In this document: positions 1-8,112 of the stretch, one piece after another
Numbering within the stretch: the stretch's first letter is position 1
Layout of the letters: each line of letters opens with the position of its first letter
Assembly: GCA_964385175.1 (NCBI GenBank)
Contig: CAYLNL010000010.1
Coordinates: forward strand, 1 to 64,000
Origin: CAYLNL01 sp964385175
Lineage (GTDB): Bacteria > Bacteroidota > Bacteroidia > Flavobacteriales > Flavobacteriaceae
Direction of reading: 5' to 3'
Length of the DNA: 64,000 nucleotides
The notes under the pieces: model-generated
What the model saw: only the letters and a program-made list of their open reading frames with translations
What the model was told of the DNA's origin: nothing
Database searches by the model: none
Translations under genes and position numbers: made by a program

Positions 1-66
1 GGTTTGGGCAACGGACAGGTAGGCGCCACAAAACAGCAGGCAGAGGAGGGTATATATTTTTTTCAT
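1..66 (-). CDS. Secreted protein, N-terminal fragment (runs off window start)
   Basis: Only the first 22 codons are present. The ATG is at 64-66, and the peptide starts MKKIY, has a hydrophobic stretch LLCLLFCGAYL and then a SVAQ signal-peptidase-I-like end, so this is an export signal. It begins 6 nt after the stop of the upstream gene on the same strand, so it is probably the third member of a run of related secreted repeat proteins. The function of the missing part is unknown. Confidence 0.6.
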   Translation of the reverse strand, partial: MKKIYTLLCLLFCGAYLSVAQT

Positions 67-72
67 ACGTGG

Positions 73-993
73 TTATTTTTTGGGGTTGGGGGTGGATTTT
101 TGTATTTGATTTCCCGCTTCTATGGCTTCTACTTTTTTATCTAAGGCAATTAGCTGAAGGGTTAACTCTTCTATTTTCTGGAGGAGTTTCAGGTTCATGG
201 CTTTGAGTTCCATGCCGTTAGCTTCCATTTCGGTAGCGGAGGGGATTTCGGGCAGGTGTTTGTGTTGGTTAATGTAGCGCTCGGTTTCTGCTAAGGTTCT
301 TAGCTTATAACCAGGCTCAAAGACAAAATCGGGAACTACAGCGCCATTGAGGTCTACCAACACTTCCTGGGTATGAATGTGTCCTTTTACAGCAAGAGTA
401 GCGTCGGGAGTGGTGGTGCCTATACCAATATTCCCGTTATTGTTTATAAACAGGGCAGAGGTTTTGGCTTGCCCGATACGGAAATTGGCACCTGCATATA
501 TATTGAACTTCATCCCGTCCCAGCTTCCTTCTCCATCTATATTAGAACCATTGTTATATATGGTGTGGTTCCAGTCGTCTGTTACGTTCGAAAAGCCTAC
601 ACGCCCCCTGTTGGCAGAAATAATATTTGAGGATGATAGTTTTATATTTCCATTTACTTCAAGATTTTCTGAGGGGGTTATAGTTCCAATTCCTATGTTG
701 CCATTTTCATTTATAAACAGAGCAGAGGTTTTAGCTTGCCCGATACGGAAATTGGCGCCTGCATATATATTGAACTTCATCCCGTCCCAGTTTCCTTCTC
801 CGTCTATATTAGAACCATTGTTGTATATGGTATGGTTCCAGTCATTCCACACATTAGAGAATCCCAAGCGCCCTCTGTTGGCAGATATAATTCCTGTTTC
901 TATAATACGGATATTGCCATTCACATCTAAATTCTGCGCTATACCAGAAAAAGAAATAAGGGCGATGGCGCTGTATATAATAAATTGTTTCAT
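73..993 (-). CDS. Secreted tail-fibre-like repeat protein, 306 aa
   Basis: The signal peptide is about residues 1-19 (ending SGIAQ). Two nearly identical repeats of about 85 residues follow (roughly 24-107 and 110-194). Each holds SANRGR, a WNHTIYNNGS stretch, FRIGQAKTSALFIN and ends with an NGNIGIGT turn typical of phage-tail or trimeric beta-helix proteins in Bacteroidota. The C-terminal part (about 198-306) carries the KGHIHTQEV, FEPGYKLRTL and HKHLPEIPSA blocks followed by a coiled coil of leucine heptads. The same C-terminal module is in the neighbouring gene upstream. I see no T9SS sorting tail and no catalytic motif. Surface or extracellular fibre is an inference; the partner is unknown. 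Confidence 0.75.
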   Translation of the reverse strand: MKQFIIYSAIALISFSGIAQNLDVNGNIRIIETGIISANRGRLGFSNVWNDWNHTIYNNGSNIDGEGNWDGMKFNIYAGANFRIGQAKTSALFINENGNIGIGTITPSENLEVNGNIKLSSSNIISANRGRVGFSNVTDDWNHTIYNNGSNIDGEGSWDGMKFNIYAGANFRIGQAKTSALFINNNGNIGIGTTTPDATLAVKGHIHTQEVLVDLNGAVVPDFVFEPGYKLRTLAETERYINQHKHLPEIPSATEMEANGMELKAMNLKLLQKIEELTLQLIALDKKVEAIEAGNQIQKSTPNPKK

Positions 994-1041
994 AATTAGA
1001 TTAAGATTATGGTATAATTATGATTGATTATGGGGCTTGTC

Positions 1042-2679
1042 TTAGTTATTTTTCGCATCCTCTTTAGATAGCTGGCTTTCTATTTGGGAGAGTCTCTCAG
1101 ACAAGGATTTTACCAGTTGATTTTCTTTTTTGAGGATTTGAATTTCTTCCTGCTGCTGTTTGAGGGCTTTTTCCTGCTCAATAGAATAAAGGGTGAGCTC
1201 TTCTATTTTCTGGAGGAGTTTCAGGCTCATGGTTTTGAGTTCCATGCCGGTGGCTTCTATCTCGGCGGCGGAGGGAATTTCGGGCAGGTGTTTGTGTTCG
1301 TTGATGTAACGCTCGGTTTCTGCCAAGGTTCTCAGTTTATAACCAGGCTCAAAGACAAAATCGGGGGCTACAGCGCCATTGAGGTCCACCAACACTTCCT
1401 GGGTATGGATGTGCCCTTTTACAGCAAGAGCAGCATCGGGGGTGGTGGTGCCTATACCCACATTGCCATCGCTTGTAATTCGCAACCGGTCTATCCCATT
1501 AGTTCCAAACCGTAAATCTTTTATACCGTAGCTAAATACACCCGCATCAGTATCTCCTGAATAGAAATCGGTATAATCACTGCCTGTTCGCTGAAGCCGT
1601 AAGTCGGCATTTTCACCACTTTTTACAATATGTAACTCCTGCTGAGGGGTAATGGTGCCTATACCCACATTGCCATCGCTTGTAATTCGCAACCGGTCTG
1701 TTCCGTTAGTTCCAAACCGTAAATCTTTTATACCGTAGCTAAATACACCCGCATCGGTATTTCCTGAATAGAAATCGGTATAATCACTGCCTGCCTGCTG
1801 AAGCCGTAAGTCGGCATTTTCACCACTTTTTACAACGTGCAATTCTTGCTGGGGAGCAGTGGTGCCAATGCCCACATTCCCGTTTCCTTCTATGTGCATA
1901 GATTCCATGAGCACTCCGTTGTTATAGGTTCGCAACCGCAGGGAGGTTGTGCCGGCGTTATTGGGCCTGCGGGCCTGGAGATAACTTATATTGGTGCCGG
2001 CATAAGGGCTTATATAGATATGCCCGGGGATATAAATAGATTGTGCTGTGCCTGTATAAGGGTTTTCGCTGAGATAAATATCTCCTCCCACTACATCGAG
2101 TTTTCCGCGGGGGTAAATGGTGCCTATCCCAATATTGCCATTTCCGGAGAGAAACATCCTGGCGGTTTCCAGCCCATTTACAGCGCCTGGGGAGAAGATA
2201 ATGTCTCCATACTCCCGTAATTCCATTTTGTCCTCGCTTCTTCGGAATAGTATCCGGTGATTGTTATCATAGCTCCGTATTTGCCCATTATCTGCAAAAA
2301 TTAGTTCGTAATTACTATCCATTCGGATATTTCCGCCACTTATGTGCAATTTATCTATGGGAGCAAGTGTGCCAATGCCTATATTCCCGCTGGCATGGAT
2401 GAAAAACCTTCCATCGGCTACGCCGCTTTGGGCTATGTTTAGCCCATTGCCCAATAAGTTAACGTGCCACTGGGTAACTCCTGCATTATTTTTAAGGCTC
2501 AACAGCTCGCTGATGCCTCCTGTACCCAATATGGTTAAAGGCCTATCTGGAAAAGGGGTGAGAATACCCACGTTATTTCCATTGGCATTGAATATATAAG
2601 GGCCATTAGAAAGCCATTGGGCCCAGAGTGTTCCGCAGAAGCAAAAGAGAACAACTGCTATAAAGTACTGTTTTTTCAT
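1042..2679 (-). CDS. Secreted tail-fibre-like repeat protein, 545 aa
   Basis: The signal peptide is about residues 1-20 (LFCFCGTLWAQ). The body is a series of short blocks each ending in NGNVGIGT or NGNIGIGT followed by TP or YP and a new block, a pattern of beta-helical fibre proteins. Two adjacent 69-residue blocks (QQELHVVKSGENADLRL, YGIKDLRFG, DRLRITSDG) are almost identical, a recent internal duplication. The C-terminus shares the GHIHTQEV, FEPGYKLRTL, HKHLPEIPSA module plus coiled coil with the 73-993 product. It is the first gene of a same-strand run (48 nt gap to the next). The function is not known; an extracellular fibre is likely. Confidence 0.75.
   Translation of the reverse strand: MKKQYFIAVVLFCFCGTLWAQWLSNGPYIFNANGNNVGILTPFPDRPLTILGTGGISELLSLKNNAGVTQWHVNLLGNGLNIAQSGVADGRFFIHASGNIGIGTLAPIDKLHISGGNIRMDSNYELIFADNGQIRSYDNNHRILFRRSEDKMELREYGDIIFSPGAVNGLETARMFLSGNGNIGIGTIYPRGKLDVVGGDIYLSENPYTGTAQSIYIPGHIYISPYAGTNISYLQARRPNNAGTTSLRLRTYNNGVLMESMHIEGNGNVGIGTTAPQQELHVVKSGENADLRLQQAGSDYTDFYSGNTDAGVFSYGIKDLRFGTNGTDRLRITSDGNVGIGTITPQQELHIVKSGENADLRLQRTGSDYTDFYSGDTDAGVFSYGIKDLRFGTNGIDRLRITSDGNVGIGTTTPDAALAVKGHIHTQEVLVDLNGAVAPDFVFEPGYKLRTLAETERYINEHKHLPEIPSAAEIEATGMELKTMSLKLLQKIEELTLYSIEQEKALKQQQEEIQILKKENQLVKSLSERLSQIESQLSKEDAKNN
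1451..1864. repeat. Tandem 207-bp intragenic duplication
   Basis: Units 1451-1657 and 1658-1864 both begin CCTATACCCACATTGCC and keep the reading frame (207 = 69 codons). They differ at a few scattered positions. This is the DNA basis of the duplicated protein block in the 545-aa fibre gene and could expand or contract by slippage or recombination. Confidence 0.8.
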
Positions 2680-2989
2680 GGTTGGTTAGCTTTGGTATTA
2701 CTATGTTATAAAAGTATATATTTTATATATACAAGCCTATAAAAAGTTATTAACAAGTTAAAATATATGCATTAATTATATAAAAGATAATATTTTTTAT
2801 GCACTATATTGTATATATGAAGGTATTTGGGAAGATGTTGCGCTCGCTTATATATAGAGATTTATGGGTTTTCTATTTATATAATAATAATAAGATAATG
2901 CCAGCATTGGTTTTTCTGGCAGATGGAATGTTATAGTCTTCTTGTCAGATGGAAAACAGTTTTTTGCAACAACTTAAAGAATACACTCT
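2680..2989. other. AT-rich gap upstream of the fibre genes
   Basis: No ORF of coding quality is seen. The first 200 bases are very AT-rich with many TATATA runs and should carry the promoter of the fibre-gene run (which reads leftward), but I find no perfect TAnnTTTG box there. Confidence 0.4.
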
Positions 2990-3021
2990 AAAAAAACAGG
3001 CGAAGGTATAACCCCCGCCTG
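2990..3021 (-). terminator. Rho-independent terminator of the TM2-protein gene
   Basis: On the minus strand CAGGCG and CGCCTG (3016-3021 and 2997-3002) form a 6-bp stem followed by a run of seven T. It lies 25 bases after the stop codon of the gene at 3047-3385. Confidence 0.75.
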
Positions 3022-3046
3022 GATAAGATTTTGGCACAGGCAAAAG

Positions 3047-3385
3047 TTAGAACCACGGGCGTTTATTCACCTGGTAGGTTTGATAGAAATCGTCATCAGA
3101 TTTGGTGAGGTAAATAATACCTTCAATAAATCCCAGCAAGCCCATAAGACCTGCTCCTAATCCTAAGGTAATGACTCCGAGGATGAGCGTTATGACCAGC
3201 ATAATAATGCCCTCTTTGTTATAGCCTAAGACAAATTTGTGAATGCCTAACCCGCCCAGGAAGATGGCTAAGATTCCTGCGAGGAGTTTTTTATTTTCTT
3301 TTGCGAAGGTTTCCTTAGCGGCGGTGCTAAATTCCCGGCTGGTTTGTTTAGCTTCTTCTGAAAAGCTTTTGTTTTCTTCGTCCAT
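3047..3385 (-). CDS. TM2-domain membrane protein, 112 aa
   Basis: The start MDEENKS at 3385 is preferred over a longer ORF because a TATTTTTG promoter box sits at 3431-3438, inside the longer frame. The first 30 residues are charged. Then come KKLLAGILAIFLGGLGIHKFVLG and a second hydrophobic pair, GIIMLVITLILGVITLGLG, with a GLLGFIEGIIYL segment. The GxGxHKFYLG-like turn between two helices is the TM2 signature. TM2 proteins are small inner-membrane proteins without an established biochemical role in bacteria. Monocistronic, with its own promoter and terminator. Confidence 0.85.
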   Translation of the reverse strand: MDEENKSFSEEAKQTSREFSTAAKETFAKENKKLLAGILAIFLGGLGIHKFVLGYNKEGIIMLVITLILGVITLGLGAGLMGLLGFIEGIIYLTKSDDDFYQTYQVNKRPWF

Positions 3386-3430
3386 GGTAGTATAGTTTAT
3401 GGGGTTAATTGGAGTTAAAGATATGAAAAA

Positions 3431-3438
3431 CAAAAATA
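3431..3438 (-). promoter_or_regulatory. -7 promoter box TATTTTTG for the TM2 gene
   Basis: Matches the TAnnTTTG -7 consensus of the Bacteroidota primary sigma factor. Transcription should start about 7 nt downstream (near 3424), giving a leader of roughly 39 nt before the ATG at 3385. Confidence 0.6.
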
Positions 3439-3511
3439 CCTGTACAACTATTTTGAAAGAAAGTAGGTTGTTTTTATTTTTAAGGACTATTGGATGCTTG
3501 AATAAAACCTG

Positions 3512-5290
3512 TTACGAAGCCATTTTTTCGGCGGCGAGAAACTGCACTTCATAGAGATTTTTGTAATAGCCACTGGGTTTTTTCAAGAGCTCTTCATGGG
3601 TGCCGGTTTCCACGATGGCGCCGGCATCCATAACCACTATTTTATCGGCGTTTTTAACAGTGGCTAACCGGTGGGCTATTATGATGGAGGTTCGTCCCTC
3701 GGTGATTTTTTCAGTGGCTTTTTGAATGAGTTGCTCCGAGTATGAATCTACGGAAGAGGTAGCTTCGTCTAACACCAGGATACGGGGGTCGCTCACATAG
3801 GCGCGTAAAAAAGCTATCAGCTGGCGTTGCCCGCTGGAGAGCATGGTGCCTCGCTCCTTTACGTTGTAGTGATAGCCGCCGGGCAGGCTCATAATAAAAT
3901 CATGAACGCCTATTTGCCGTGCCGCCTCTATAACCTGCTCTTCTGTAACCTCGGGGTTTTTAAGGGTAATGTTGTTCAGAATGCTATCTGCAAAAAGAAA
4001 TACATCCTGGAGCACTACGGCAATCTGGCTCCGCAGCGATGCCAGTGTAAACTGGTTAATATCTGTGCCGTCTATGGTAATTTCGCCGGCAGTTCGCTCA
4101 TAAAAACGGTTTAAAAGATTGATAATAGTAGATTTCCCGGCTCCTGTGGCGCCTACAATGGCAATGGTTTGCCCGGCGTTGGCTTCAAAGGAGATGCCGC
4201 GTAGCACTTCCTCGCCTTCCACATAACTGAAATGAACGTTTTTAAATGCAACATCGCCCTTTATACGGTCGGCTATCCGAGTTCCTGTATCATCTATATT
4301 GCTTTCGGTATCTAAAATATTGAAAACCCGGTTGGCAGCTACCATACCCATTTGCAGGGCATTAAACTTATCGGCTATTTGCCGCAGGGGCCGGAAAAGC
4401 ATTTGGGACATTTGAATGAACATAAAAACGGTTCCCAACATGACTTTATCGTTATGGGTTATTGCCTGCAAGCCCCCATACCAAACTACGAGGCCTATGG
4501 TAATAGAGGAGGCTAACTCGGCTATGGGGAAAAAGATGGAGTTGTACCAGACAGTTTTTACCCAGGCTTTTTCGTGTTTTTTGTTGATGCGCTTAAAATT
4601 TTCATATTCGGCTTCTTCTCGCCCAAAAAGCTGCACAATTTTCATCCCCGAAAGCCGCTCCTGCACAAAAGAATTTAGGTTGGCTACTTCGGTGCGCACT
4701 TCGGTAAAGGCTATTTTCATGGCTTTTTGAAATAGCCGGGTGGCATACAAAATAAGGGGTAAAATAGAAAATACCACCAGCGAAAGCTTCCAGTCCACCA
4801 CCAGCATTACGGCGGCTACCACGAGCATTTTAAGCAAATCGCTCACAATCATAAAAAATCCCTGGCTAAAAATTTCGGCGATGCGCTCCATATCGCTTAC
4901 TGCGCGGGTAACCAGCACGCCTACAGATGAGTTGGTGAAGTATTTCATGCGGAACCGAAGGATATGGGCGAAGAGTTTTACCCGTAAATCGCGGATAATA
5001 GACTGCCCCAGCCAGTTGGCATAGTACATAAACCACCACTGGCTTATTACTTCTACGATAAGGAGCAAGGCCATATAGCTTATGAAGAGCAGCAACCCGT
5101 AGTTGTCTTTGTGGAAAATATATTTATCTACGGTTTCTTTGAGGAGGTATGACCGGGCTACCGAGAAAAAGGAAAGTAGAATGGCTGCCAGCGCCACCCC
5201 GTAGAACATGAGCTGATAGGGTTTGGTATAGCGCATGAGCCGCCGGAAGAGTTTCCGGTCGAAGGGGATGTTTTTAGTATCGTTACTCAT
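3512..5290 (-). CDS. ABC exporter, fused membrane and ATPase domains (MsbA/MDR-like)
   Basis: 592 aa starting MSNDTKN. The N-terminal half has six hydrophobic segments of an ABC type IV exporter. The C-terminal half is a complete nucleotide-binding domain with Walker A GATGAGKST (about residue 380), the variant signature LSSGQRQ (about 485), Walker B ILVLDEATSS and the switch histidine in IIIAHRLAT. A homodimer of this half-transporter would export a lipid, drug or peptide; the substrate is not visible. It has no C39 peptidase domain, so it is not an obvious leader-cleaving peptide exporter. The ATG at 5290 is favoured because a TAAATTTG box lies just upstream. Confidence 0.9.
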   Translation of the reverse strand: MSNDTKNIPFDRKLFRRLMRYTKPYQLMFYGVALAAILLSFFSVARSYLLKETVDKYIFHKDNYGLLLFISYMALLLIVEVISQWWFMYYANWLGQSIIRDLRVKLFAHILRFRMKYFTNSSVGVLVTRAVSDMERIAEIFSQGFFMIVSDLLKMLVVAAVMLVVDWKLSLVVFSILPLILYATRLFQKAMKIAFTEVRTEVANLNSFVQERLSGMKIVQLFGREEAEYENFKRINKKHEKAWVKTVWYNSIFFPIAELASSITIGLVVWYGGLQAITHNDKVMLGTVFMFIQMSQMLFRPLRQIADKFNALQMGMVAANRVFNILDTESNIDDTGTRIADRIKGDVAFKNVHFSYVEGEEVLRGISFEANAGQTIAIVGATGAGKSTIINLLNRFYERTAGEITIDGTDINQFTLASLRSQIAVVLQDVFLFADSILNNITLKNPEVTEEQVIEAARQIGVHDFIMSLPGGYHYNVKERGTMLSSGQRQLIAFLRAYVSDPRILVLDEATSSVDSYSEQLIQKATEKITEGRTSIIIAHRLATVKNADKIVVMDAGAIVETGTHEELLKKPSGYYKNLYEVQFLAAEKMAS

Positions 5291-5317
5291 GGTTGGGTTA
5301 TTTGCATGCAGGAATGG

Positions 5318-5325
5318 CAAATTTA
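5318..5325 (-). promoter_or_regulatory. -7 promoter box TAAATTTG for the ABC exporter
   Basis: Perfect TAnnTTTG match, 28 nt before the ATG at 5290. Its position would put the ATG of the longer ORF (5320) inside the promoter, which supports the shorter start. Confidence 0.6.
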
Positions 5326-5624
5326 GCGATAAATTTATCTTGCTGCGCAGTGTTTCCCGACTTTGTTTGAAATTTTTGTCCCTGCCGGCGTGAGCCTCTT
5401 AGTTCATTCAAATAATATGAGCCTGTATAAAATTCTTCCCCGCATATATGCGCCCATGTGCACACGCTCGCGCGGGTACACATACACGGGCAGGAAAATT
5501 AGAGATATGAGCCAGGAGGCTCACACCGGCAGAGGGAGAGTACAAAGTTTCAATGTATTACTAAAGTTCAATAATAGCACCAAGCCCTAAGTTTGCACAT
5601 CGGCCCGCCTGGGGCAAAACCCGT
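5326..5624. other. Non-coding gap with purine-pyrimidine alternation
   Basis: No convincing gene. The stretch 5440-5490 is unusual: GCATATATGC and TGTGCACA palindromes are followed by CGCGCG and GTACACATACACG, an alternating purine/pyrimidine tract much richer in CpG than its surroundings. It separates the core exporter gene from the accessory block that begins at about 5625. Confidence 0.4.
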
Positions 5625-5643
5625 GTTGGTGGTAGTGTTACTT

Positions 5644-6765
5644 TTAGAAGTCTGCCAGTTCATAATTTGTGCTTCGTCCGCCTTGTTGCTCTTGTCGTAA
5701 AATACCTTTTTTAATCAAGTCCTTTATATCTCGCAACGCAGTGTCGGGAGAGCATTTCGCAATTTTCGCCCATTTTGAAGATGTTAGTTTACCGTTAAAC
5801 CCCTCAAAGAGTTTGTTCAGCACGAATCGTTGTCGTTCGTTAAACCCAGTGTTTTCATACACTTTCCAAAACTCAGTCTTCCGTAATATTTTTTGTAATG
5901 TGGTCTCGGTTGCCAGTAACGAATTTTTAAGGCAATGCAGAAACCAGTCTAACCAGTCGGTAATGTCGCCCCTGCTGTATTGAACCTTTTGTAAAACCCC
6001 ATAATACTGTTTGCGTTCAACTAATATTTGGCTTGACAGGCTGTAATAGCGCTCGGTTGCTCCGTCAGCGCGGGCAAGCATTAAATCTGAAATCGCTCTT
6101 GCTATTCTTCCATTGCCGTCATCAAACGGGTGAATAATAATAAACCAAAAGTGAGCAATCGCTGCCCTTAGCACGGGGTCAATTTTAGAGGTGTCATTGA
6201 ACCATTTTAAAAATTTGTCCATTTCATCTTTAACCTTGTATGCAGGAACTGCTTCATAATGTATTTTTTCTTTCCCCATAGCCCCTGAAACTATTTGCAT
6301 TTCTCCCGAACGATAACGACCAACTTCTATTTTGTGCATTCCACTATGTCCCGTTGGAAAAAGTGCAGAATGCCAGGCGAACAAGCGTTTATTTGTTAAT
6401 GGCTTCCGGTAATTTTGAGTTGCGTCAAGCATCATTTCTACAACACCTTCCACGTTCCTGTTAGCAGAAACCAGCCCGGCTATGTTAATGCCCAATCTTC
6501 TTGCAATGGATGAACGAACTTGTTCGTAGTTGAGTTTTTCTCCTTCAATTTCTGATGATTTAATAACGTCAAGTGTTAACGTTGTTAGTGCGGCTTCTTC
6601 TTTGGTGGCAAAGCCGAGCGTATTCATCTGTCCGATAATTTTGCCTTGCAGATTTCGGACTTCGCCGAAAATGGCATTGATGGCGGTTTCCTGCCAGGTA
6701 AAATGTGTCCAGTTTTTGTATTCGTAAATGTATTTTGCCACTTTCTGAATATGTTCTTGCGGCAA
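5644..6765 (-). CDS. Fic-family protein (AMPylase-type) with C-terminal winged helix
   Basis: 373 aa if translated from TTG at 6763-6765; an in-frame stop lies just upstream and there is no ATG, so TTG or the GTG at codon 9 must be used. The N-terminal DUF4172-type region (KNWTHFTWQE) contains the inhibitory helix motif SSEIEG (about residues 68-74), matching the (S/T)xxxE(G/N) autoinhibition signature. The Fic core HPFDDGNGRIAR (about 210-221) has the catalytic His, the metal-binding Asp and both Arg/Gly positions intact. The last 70 residues (SKWAKIAKCSPDTALRDIKDLIKKGIL) look like a DNA-binding winged helix. Fic enzymes transfer AMP from ATP to protein hydroxyls; the target is unknown. Confidence 0.85.
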   Translation of the reverse strand: MPQEHIQKVAKYIYEYKNWTHFTWQETAINAIFGEVRNLQGKIIGQMNTLGFATKEEAALTTLTLDVIKSSEIEGEKLNYEQVRSSIARRLGINIAGLVSANRNVEGVVEMMLDATQNYRKPLTNKRLFAWHSALFPTGHSGMHKIEVGRYRSGEMQIVSGAMGKEKIHYEAVPAYKVKDEMDKFLKWFNDTSKIDPVLRAAIAHFWFIIIHPFDDGNGRIARAISDLMLARADGATERYYSLSSQILVERKQYYGVLQKVQYSRGDITDWLDWFLHCLKNSLLATETTLQKILRKTEFWKVYENTGFNERQRFVLNKLFEGFNGKLTSSKWAKIAKCSPDTALRDIKDLIKKGILRQEQQGGRSTNYELADF

Positions 6766-6893
6766 ATATACAAATTATTCTCCGCAAAAATGCGGTGAAT
6801 ATTAAAATTATTCACCGCATGATAAAATTGTTTATATGTCTTTTTTGAGTTGTTGGTCGGCCAGTCTGCTGATGTGAAGCGCTGTAAAAACTT

Positions 6894-7052
6894 ACCGCTA
6901 ACGGGTTGCGGCTTGGTGCAGGTGGGGCATTTGAAAAACGTGAACCTAATCCCAACTGTAAACGTCGGAATACAAATGCCCGATAAATGCACAAATGTTG
7001 AGTTTACAACTGTCAGCCCCACTATTGCCAATACAATGTTAGGAGTAGCGGT
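6894..7052. repeat. Inverted-repeat, foldable segment (attC-like?)
   Basis: The outer arms ACCGCTAAC and GTTAG-GAGTA-GCGGT are complementary apart from a 5-nt bulge. Inside are GGGCATTTG with CAAATGCCC (9 bp, 6925-6933 and 6973-6981), TGTAAAC with GTTTACA, and GTGGGGC with GCCCCAC. A single-stranded copy could fold into a long imperfect hairpin, as integron attC sites do, but the canonical GTTRRRY core is not exact. It holds no ORF of coding quality. Confidence 0.4.
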
Positions 7053-7062
7053 TTTGTGTTTC

Positions 7063-7407
7063 TCACTTCTTCTTTTTCTTTGAAGATTTTGCTTGTTTGT
7101 TGAAGTCAAGTGCAAGGTTAACCCAGTAGTCAAAGTCAGTTTGCGATTTCAGCCCACTTTCGTCTATCATTACATACCCTTTCATTGGGCGTTTAGTAAA
7201 GTCCATTGTTCTGCAACCAATTTTTTCTACACTCTCTTCGTGTAAATTTGGGTTTATACGACACATTAGCTCGTCTTTAATTATGCCAACACACATTTTC
7301 CCGTTATACATAAATGTCAAACCACCCATCATTTCTTTTTCTTCAATGTTGGGTAGTTCGGCAAACCGTTGTCGTATTCTGTTTGCTAAATCTTTGCTGT
7401 AAGGCAT
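7063..7407 (-). CDS. TfoX N-terminal-domain protein, 114 aa
   Basis: The sequence MPYSKDLANRIRQ, then EKEMMGGLTFMYNGKMCVGI, LMCRINP and KGYVMIDESG follows the TfoX/Sxy N-terminal domain throughout. The tail is a run of lysines (SSKKKKK). Stand-alone TfoX_N proteins are common on accessory DNA and have no proven function; the link to competence known for Proteobacterial Sxy/TfoX should not be assumed here. The start lies 5 nt after the VOC gene stop, so the two are co-transcribed. Confidence 0.85.
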   Translation of the reverse strand: MPYSKDLANRIRQRFAELPNIEEKEMMGGLTFMYNGKMCVGIIKDELMCRINPNLHEESVEKIGCRTMDFTKRPMKGYVMIDESGLKSQTDFDYWVNLALDFNKQAKSSKKKKK

Positions 7408-7412
7408 AATAT

Positions 7413-7784
7413 TTATTTCATAGAGTGAAATGCTACTCTGTTACCTTCTGTGTCAATGAAGTGAGCCATAAAACCATTTTCGCCTATTGAAGTTTTTGGC
7501 AATATGATTTTTCCACCTGCTTGTTCAACCTTATTTAAAGAAACACTTAAATCTTCGCCACCATTTAAATAAACAACCGTGCCTTTGTCGGAAGGCTCAA
7601 ATCCTTCGCCTTGAACAAGCCCACCACCAACGCCACCATTCATCATATCTGCTGGTAGCATTCCATACTTACCACCTGGGAATGGCATTTCCATAATTTC
7701 TGCTCCTACTATAGTTTCGTAAAACTTTTTTGCTCTGTTGAAATCAGTTACTGGGATTTCAAACCAATTAATTGCGTTTGTCAT
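7413..7784 (-). CDS. VOC-family (glyoxalase/bleomycin-resistance fold) protein, 123 aa
   Basis: MTNAINWFEIPVTDFNRAKKFYE is a classic VOC opening (beta-alpha module with WFEIPV), and the second module ends HFIDTEGNRVAFHS. A glycine-rich loop NGGVGGGLVQGEG is present. VOC proteins bind a divalent metal between two modules and include glyoxalase I, dioxygenases and antibiotic-binding proteins; the substrate cannot be told. First intact gene of the leftward VOC-tfoX pair. Confidence 0.88.
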   Translation of the reverse strand: MTNAINWFEIPVTDFNRAKKFYETIVGAEIMEMPFPGGKYGMLPADMMNGGVGGGLVQGEGFEPSDKGTVVYLNGGEDLSVSLNKVEQAGGKIILPKTSIGENGFMAHFIDTEGNRVAFHSMK

Positions 7785-7838
7785 TTTTATAATTTTAAGG
7801 TCAAAAATAGCATTAAATGATTTCTATATCCAAATTGC

Positions 7839-8112
7839 CTATGTCAAATATTTGTCTATTGCAATACATACTTTTTTTCTAATCTCGGCTTTCAATAGTA
7901 ACAGGTAAGGTTTCATTTTTGTGTCAAACCAGATAGCTGTTTTCCCAATTTTTGCTGTCGGTTTTAGCCACCCTCAATCTTGTTCTTCGTTTTTCAAATT
8001 ATATCTAATTTCTTTTGCAATGCTTTTTGGAAGCGAAACACGCCCAACTACTTGATTCAACATATTGCCAAGGTTTTGCAGTAAGTTCAAATTTTATTCC
8101 TGTTGTCTCCAT
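7839..8112 (-). pseudogene. DUF1905-family gene, frameshifted and with internal stop
   Basis: Reading leftward from ATG 8110-8112 gives METTGIKFELTAKPWQYVES, then the frame breaks. The family sequence continues in another frame as GRVSLPKSIAKEI, crosses a TGA, and goes on GWLKPTAKIGKTAIWF, YLLLLKAEIRKK to a TAG at 7839-7841. The order WxYVxLPxxxAxxI, GWxxxxxxIGxTxW, YLLPxKxxxRK is the DUF1905 layout and the total span (91 codons) equals the family length. One frameshift near 8050 plus one nonsense codon make this a decayed gene in the accessory block. Confidence 0.72.

Noticed and set aside
377..1027. Plus-strand ORF of 216 codons opposite the fibre gene
   Set aside because: It mirrors the repeated blocks of the minus-strand gene, has no family motif, and the minus frame has a signal peptide and known modules.
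3512..5290. ABC exporter as the RiPP exporter
   Set aside because: It has no C39 leader peptidase domain and lies more than 20 kb away beyond many unrelated genes.
6624..7133. Minus-strand ORF of 169 codons spanning the fic-tfoX gap
   Set aside because: It runs through the inverted-repeat spacer and out of frame into fic, with low-complexity composition and no family pattern.
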